From positions 1 through 8,912 of the forward strand of contig JABDIZ010000187.1 of the NCBI GenBank assembly GCA_013003465.1: a stretch of DNA of 8,912 bases, written 5' to 3'. Both the position numbers and the translations under genes were made by a program. Below are positions 6,576 to 8,912 of this stretch, one piece after another (positions within the stretch are counted from its first letter, which is position 1; every line of letters starts with the position of its first letter). Below the pieces are notes generated by a model. That model saw only the letters and a program-made list of their open reading frames with translations, made no database searches and was not told the origin of the DNA. Source of the stretch: Rhodothermaceae bacterium. GTDB lineage: Bacteria; Bacteroidota; Rhodothermia; Rhodothermales; Rubricoccaceae.

Positions 6576-7247
6576 ATGGACTGGCTGCACGGCGCGCAGG
6601 CCGTTTTCCTCAAAGACGCGCGGCTGGAGTTGCGGACGCGCTTCGCGCTCAATGCGCTCGGCCTGTTCGTGGCGGCGGCGCTCGTGCTGCTGCGCTTCGC
6701 CCTCGGCGACACGGCGGTCGACGCCCCGACGGCGGCGGCGCTGCTCTGGATCGTGATCGTGTTTGCCGCCACGGTCGGGCTGGGACGCGCCTTCGTGTTG
6801 GAAGAAGAACGCGGAACGGTCCTGCTGCTCCGGCTCACGCTGCGGCCGAGCGCCGTCTACCTCGGCAAGCTCGCGTTCAACGTCGCGCTGACGCTGGCGC
6901 TCAACGCCGCTGCCGCGCTGGTCTTCCTTGTCCTCGTCGCCCCAGCCGTGCACGCACCAGGGCTCTTTGCCGCCACCCTCGCCCTCGGCGCCATCGGGCT
7001 GGCGGGCGCGACGACACTGCTCTCGGCCATCATCGCACGGACGGCGTCGAGTGGGCCGCTGCTGGCCGTGCTCTCGTTCCCCATCCTGATTCCGCTGCTG
7101 TTCTTCGCGGTGCAAGCCACACGCCTCGCCTTCGAGCCCGGTGCGACGTGGGCAGCGGCGGAGACCGACCTGCTCGGCCTCGTCGGCTACGGCGGCGTGA
7201 TGATTACGGCCTCCGTCCTGCTGTTTGATTACGTCTGGCGTGACTGA
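6576..7247 (+). CDS. ccmB: Cytochrome c maturation protein CcmB (haem-release ABC transporter permease)
   Basis: Inner-membrane subunit that, with the ATPase CcmA and with CcmC/CcmD, drives release of haem-loaded CcmE in System I cytochrome c biogenesis. The 223-residue product has six hydrophobic segments (about 26-44, 53-71, 98-120, 126-150, 158-180 and 198-218), the expected number and length. The family-typical N-terminus FLKDARLELRTRFALN and the cytoplasmic loop LEEERGTVLLLRLTLRPSA, which contacts CcmA, are present. The ATG at 6576 follows a G-free pyrimidine-rich leader and no Shine-Dalgarno sequence. It is the first gene of the rightward ccm cluster. The usual upstream partner ccmA is absent, because the preceding gene is the divergent glycohydrolase homologue. 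The 118-base gap to ccmC is long for the operon and contains several inverted repeats. Confidence 0.88.
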   Translation: MDWLHGAQAVFLKDARLELRTRFALNALGLFVAAALVLLRFALGDTAVDAPTAAALLWIVIVFAATVGLGRAFVLEEERGTVLLLRLTLRPSAVYLGKLAFNVALTLALNAAAALVFLVLVAPAVHAPGLFAATLALGAIGLAGATTLLSAIIARTASSGPLLAVLSFPILIPLLFFAVQATRLAFEPGATWAAAETDLLGLVGYGGVMITASVLLFDYVWRD

Positions 7248-7248
7248 G

Positions 7249-7317
7249 CGCGCTGTGCGCGGCTGTGCATCGCCTGCACCGCAGTACCATTTCCCCGACG
7301 GTTTCATAGTCCATCGG
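7249..7317. repeat. Run of hairpin-forming inverted repeats after ccmB
   Basis: Three dyads follow the ccmB stop in quick succession. CGCGC-TGT-GCGCG is at 7249-7261. GTGCA-TCGCC-TGCAC is at 7265-7279, extended by two pairs after one mismatch to 7262-7282. CCGACGG with CCATCGG is at 7295-7317, one mismatch with a 9-base loop. Together with the dyad at 7316-7340 they fill most of the 118-base gap. None has a T-run, so a classical terminator is not supported; they could be mRNA-processing or protein-binding structures. Short GC-rich dyads also arise by chance in DNA of this composition. Confidence 0.3.
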
Positions 7318-7360
7318 CACAACGGCCCGCATCTTGTGCCTCGCCGACCGCCTACCTTGC
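7316..7360 (+). promoter_or_regulatory. Candidate ccmC promoter with operator-like dyad
   Basis: GGCACAA (7316-7322) and TTGTGCC (7334-7340) form a perfect 7-bp inverted repeat with 11 bases between. The TTG of the right arm (7334-7336) lies 16 bases before TACCTTGC (7353-7360), which resembles the -7 box TAnnTTTG at four of six positions. The box ends 5 bases before the ccmC ATG at 7366, so a transcript from it would start at or next to the start codon and be leaderless. A repressor on the dyad would cover the -33 region. All of this is inferred from sequence shape. Confidence 0.3.
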
Positions 7361-7365
7361 TTCCC

Positions 7366-8106
7366 ATGCCCACTCCTGACCGCGATACGCTCATCTTGCC
7401 GCGCTACGGCGTGGGCTGGCGCGTATTCACCATCGTCGCAGCGGTGTGGATGACGGTCGTGCTGTGCCTCGGCTTCCTGGGGCAGATCGCGAAGCTTCCC
7501 ATTCTGGAGCACTCGGCACGCAACCTGTATTTCCACGTGCCGATGTGGTTCGTGCTGATGATCGGCTTTCTGCTGACGGGCTATCACTCGCTGCGCTACC
7601 TCACGACGGGCCGCCGGTTGCACGACGTGCGGGCCGAGCAAGCCGCCGTCGTGGCGACGGTCTTCGGCGTGCTCGGCTTCATCACAGGGACCATCTGGGC
7701 CCGCTTCACCTGGTACGCGGGCACCAACGTCTGGTGGAACGCCGATCCCCGGCAGGTCATGGTCGTGATCCAGCTTCTGATCTGTGGGGCGTACTTCGTG
7801 CTGCGCGGCGCCCTGGAAGACGAGCGGCTGCAAGCGCGGCTGGCCGCCGTCTACGCGCTCTTCGCGCTGACGACGATGCCGTTCCTCCTCTACGTGCTAC
7901 CGCGCCGGATGGCGAGCCTCCACCCCGGCGCCGAGGGCAACCCGGCCTTCAGCGAGATGGATATCGCCCCCGAGATGCGCTGGGTGTTCTACGCTGCCGT
8001 GATCGGCTTCTTCCTGCTCTTCGGCTGGATCTACACGCTCCGCGTGCGGATCCGGGCCGCCGAACTGCGCCTCGCCGAACGCCGCCAGGACCCTCTCACC
8101 GTCTGA
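7366..8106 (+). CDS. ccmC: Cytochrome c maturation protein CcmC (haem handling protein)
   Basis: Integral membrane haem-handling protein that loads haem onto CcmE on the outer face of the inner membrane. The 246-residue product has six membrane segments (about 18-39, 58-78, 90-110, 129-150, 160-180 and 205-226). It carries the two axial haem histidines of the family: H57 in NLYFHVPMWF and H186 in SLHPG. The Trp-rich WWD-type segment between them (108-129: W111, W116, W123, W124, D127-P-R) is recognisable but carries WWNADPR in place of the proteobacterial WVWDxR. The RMASLHPG..GNPAF passage is, from memory, like Bacteroidota CcmC. The ATG at 7366 gives the expected cytoplasmic N-terminus; the frame is open back to 7225 but that would overlap ccmB and adds no family sequence. 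ccmD follows after 14 bases, with no Shine-Dalgarno sequence at either start. Confidence 0.9.
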   Translation: MPTPDRDTLILPRYGVGWRVFTIVAAVWMTVVLCLGFLGQIAKLPILEHSARNLYFHVPMWFVLMIGFLLTGYHSLRYLTTGRRLHDVRAEQAAVVATVFGVLGFITGTIWARFTWYAGTNVWWNADPRQVMVVIQLLICGAYFVLRGALEDERLQARLAAVYALFALTTMPFLLYVLPRRMASLHPGAEGNPAFSEMDIAPEMRWVFYAAVIGFFLLFGWIYTLRVRIRAAELRLAERRQDPLTV

Positions 8107-8120
8107 CCCTCGCGTTTCCG

Positions 8121-8360
8121 ATGCAGGCTGCCCTCGACACCCTCACTACGGCGCGCGACACCACGATTGCGCTCCTCGACACCGCCGCCGCGCAAGCGGT
8201 GGCAACGCAACAGCCGGAAGGCCTCGACCGGATCATGCTGGCCGACGACAAGCTGCCCGTCGTGCTCGCGGTCGTGCTCGTCATCTGGATCGGCCTTCTT
8301 TTCCTCCTCTTTCGCACCGACCGGCGGATCAGCCGCCTCGAGCGCGAGTTGAAAGACTGA
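8121..8360 (+). CDS. ccmD: CcmD-family small membrane protein
   Basis: A 79-residue product with one transmembrane helix (45-64) followed at once by a basic, heptad-like tail, RTDRRISRLEREL. This is the layout of CcmD, a small subunit that holds the CcmABC-CcmE complex together and helps release haem-loaded CcmE. The pattern DDKLPVVLAVV...LFRTDRRISRLE resembles Bacteroidota CcmD-family proteins from memory. The first 38 residues (Ala/Thr/Gln-rich, no hydrophobic core) are longer than in proteobacterial CcmD; an internal ATG at 8235 would give a 41-residue protein of classical size. I keep 8121 because it lies 14 bases after the ccmC stop. Position between ccmC and ccmE supports the call more strongly than the sequence does. 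Confidence 0.75.
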   Translation: MQAALDTLTTARDTTIALLDTAAAQAVATQQPEGLDRIMLADDKLPVVLAVVLVIWIGLLFLLFRTDRRISRLERELKD

Positions 8361-8368
8361 CTTGATGT

Positions 8369-8423
8369 CGCGAATCGCGTATTCCGTGTTTGACACTGAA
8401 GAAACTGCTCTCCGCAATACGCG
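8369..8423. promoter_or_regulatory. Inverted repeat around a -35-like hexamer in the ccmD-ccmE gap
   Basis: CGCGTATTCCG (8376-8386) and CGCAATACGCG (8413-8423) pair at 10 of 11 positions, 8 of them continuous, around a 26-base loop. The loop holds TTTGACA (8389-8395), a perfect -35 hexamer preceded by T. A second, tighter dyad, CGCGA-A-TCGCG (8369-8379), shares the left-arm CGCG and would compete with the first. A -10 partner is poor: CAATAC at 8415-8420 with 19-base spacing is the best seen. It could be a regulated internal promoter for ccmE, an mRNA structure setting CcmE level, or a dispersed intergenic repeat. Confidence 0.4.
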
Positions 8424-8449
8424 CTACGTCACACGCAACACACAAGCCC

Positions 8450-8869
8450 ATGCGCCCTAAAACCATCATCGGCCTCGTCCTCATTCTCGGCTTCGGCACC
8501 CTCGTAGTGACCAGCTTCGGCGAGCAAGTGGCCGGCTACGAGAACTTTACCGAAGCGGCCGAGAACGGCCAGCGCGCGCACGTCGTGGGCGAATGGCTCA
8601 CGGCCCGCCCGACGACCTATGACCCGGACGCCAACCGCTTTTCGTTCTGGATGCGCGATGAGGCAGGCATGACGCGGCAGGTCGTCTACCCGAACCCCAA
8701 GCCCGCCAACTTCGAGGACGCGGAGCAAGTGGTCGTGGATGGCCGGATGGAAGGCGATGTGTTCGTTGCCGAGCACATCCTCGTCAAGTGCCCCTCGAAG
8801 TACAACGACGAGCGCGGCCTAGAAGCGCCCGAGGCCTCCCCCGCTCCCACGCAACCGGCGAGTATGTAA
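8450..8869 (+). CDS. ccmE: Cytochrome c maturation protein CcmE (haem chaperone), CxxxY type
   Basis: Membrane-anchored periplasmic haem chaperone that receives haem from CcmC and passes it to the CcmF ligation step. The 139-residue product has an N-terminal anchor (5-22) after MRPK and a small OB-fold beta domain. The family pattern is seen in RQVVYPNPKPANFEDAEQVV followed by VDGRMEGDVFVAEHILVK. The haem site is C114-P-S-K-Y118 (DNA 8789-8803): Cys replaces the His of the E. coli HDENY motif, while Tyr is kept. Such CxxxY CcmEs are documented in archaea, Desulfovibrio and some other bacteria with variant System I. A flexible Glu/Pro/Ala tail follows. The ATG at 8450 is preferred to an in-frame TTG at 8390, which would put 20 polar residues before the anchor and start inside the TTTGACA. 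It lies 89 bases after ccmD. Confidence 0.9.
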   Translation: MRPKTIIGLVLILGFGTLVVTSFGEQVAGYENFTEAAENGQRAHVVGEWLTARPTTYDPDANRFSFWMRDEAGMTRQVVYPNPKPANFEDAEQVVVDGRMEGDVFVAEHILVKCPSKYNDERGLEAPEASPAPTQPASM

Positions 8870-8906
8870 GTCCACCGCAGGCCCTTTCGACGCGAGCGCC
8901 TCACCC

Positions 8907-8912
8907 ATGTGG
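8907..8912 (+). CDS. Possible start of the next gene, cut by the window edge
   Basis: An ATG followed by TGG opens at 8907 and is cut off after two codons, 37 bases beyond the ccmE stop. Gene order in ccm clusters suggests ccmF (haem lyase) here, but two codons cannot identify it; the gene name is a guess from position only. Confidence 0.2.

Noticed and set aside
5228..7228. A 666-codon open frame on the + strand crossing murB, the glycohydrolase gene and ccmB
   Set aside because: Its translation is low-complexity Arg/Ala/Pro-rich with no family motif, and it runs through three well-supported genes in other frames; long shadow frames are expected at this GC content.
6510..7394. A 294-codon minus-strand open frame opposite ccmB
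   Set aside because: Product is a charged Gln/Arg/Glu-rich sequence typical of the antisense of a hydrophobic membrane protein gene.
8390..8449. Upstream TTG start for ccmE
   Set aside because: It would place 20 polar residues before the membrane anchor and begin inside a promoter-like TTTGACA; the ATG at 8450 gives the normal CcmE layout.

Overview
The window looks like ordinary chromosome from a high-GC (about two-thirds G+C by eye) aerobic bacterium of the Bacteroidota/Rhodothermota type, most like the Rhodothermales (Salinibacter/Rubricoccus/Rhodothermus relatives). The pointers are the lack of Shine-Dalgarno sequences in front of every gene, promoter-like boxes resembling the Bacteroidota TAnnTTTG element, a CcmE with a Cys-Pro-Ser-Lys-Tyr haem site, a short Bacteroidota-style CcmD, and codons rich in G/C at the third position. 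Lineage is inferred, not tested. There is no sign of phage, insertion sequence, tRNA, rRNA or CRISPR array, and coding density is very high: no gap exceeds about 135 bases.

Left part (63-3235, + strand): adenosine deaminase (purine salvage), a small DUF1176-like lipoprotein, and aroA (EPSP synthase, shikimate pathway). The lipoprotein stop and the aroA start overlap by 8 bases, so these two are probably co-translated. Converging on them from the right (- strand, 4398-3269) is a two-gene unit of a membrane-anchored SPFH/prohibitin-like protein and a single-domain O6-alkylguanine-DNA alkyltransferase-like protein, joined by a 4-base GTGA overlap.

Middle (4533-6517): murB (peptidoglycan precursor synthesis) diverges from the SPFH gene across a 134-base gap. 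It runs tail to tail into a minus-strand ADP-ribosylglycohydrolase-fold gene, and both stop codons sit in one CTAG. The glycohydrolase homologue has lost its metal-binding motifs (TDDT reads TAHT, GGDTDT reads GGEASA), so it is probably a non-catalytic member.

Right part (6576 to the end, + strand): a cytochrome c maturation (System I) cluster, ccmB-ccmC-ccmD-ccmE, with another gene possibly starting at the right edge. ccmA is not next to ccmB. CcmE carries CxxxY in place of the usual haem-binding HxxxY, which places the cluster with the known variant System I. The ccmB-ccmC and ccmD-ccmE gaps (118 and 89 bases) are unusually long for an operon. Both hold inverted repeats and promoter-like sequences, so the cluster may be several transcription units or carry internal control.

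Most of the window is housekeeping. The most notable points are the degenerate ADP-ribosylglycohydrolase, the CxxxY-type CcmE cluster with its structured gaps, and an Arg-to-Asp change at a conserved MurB position. No wholly new multi-gene system is evident.
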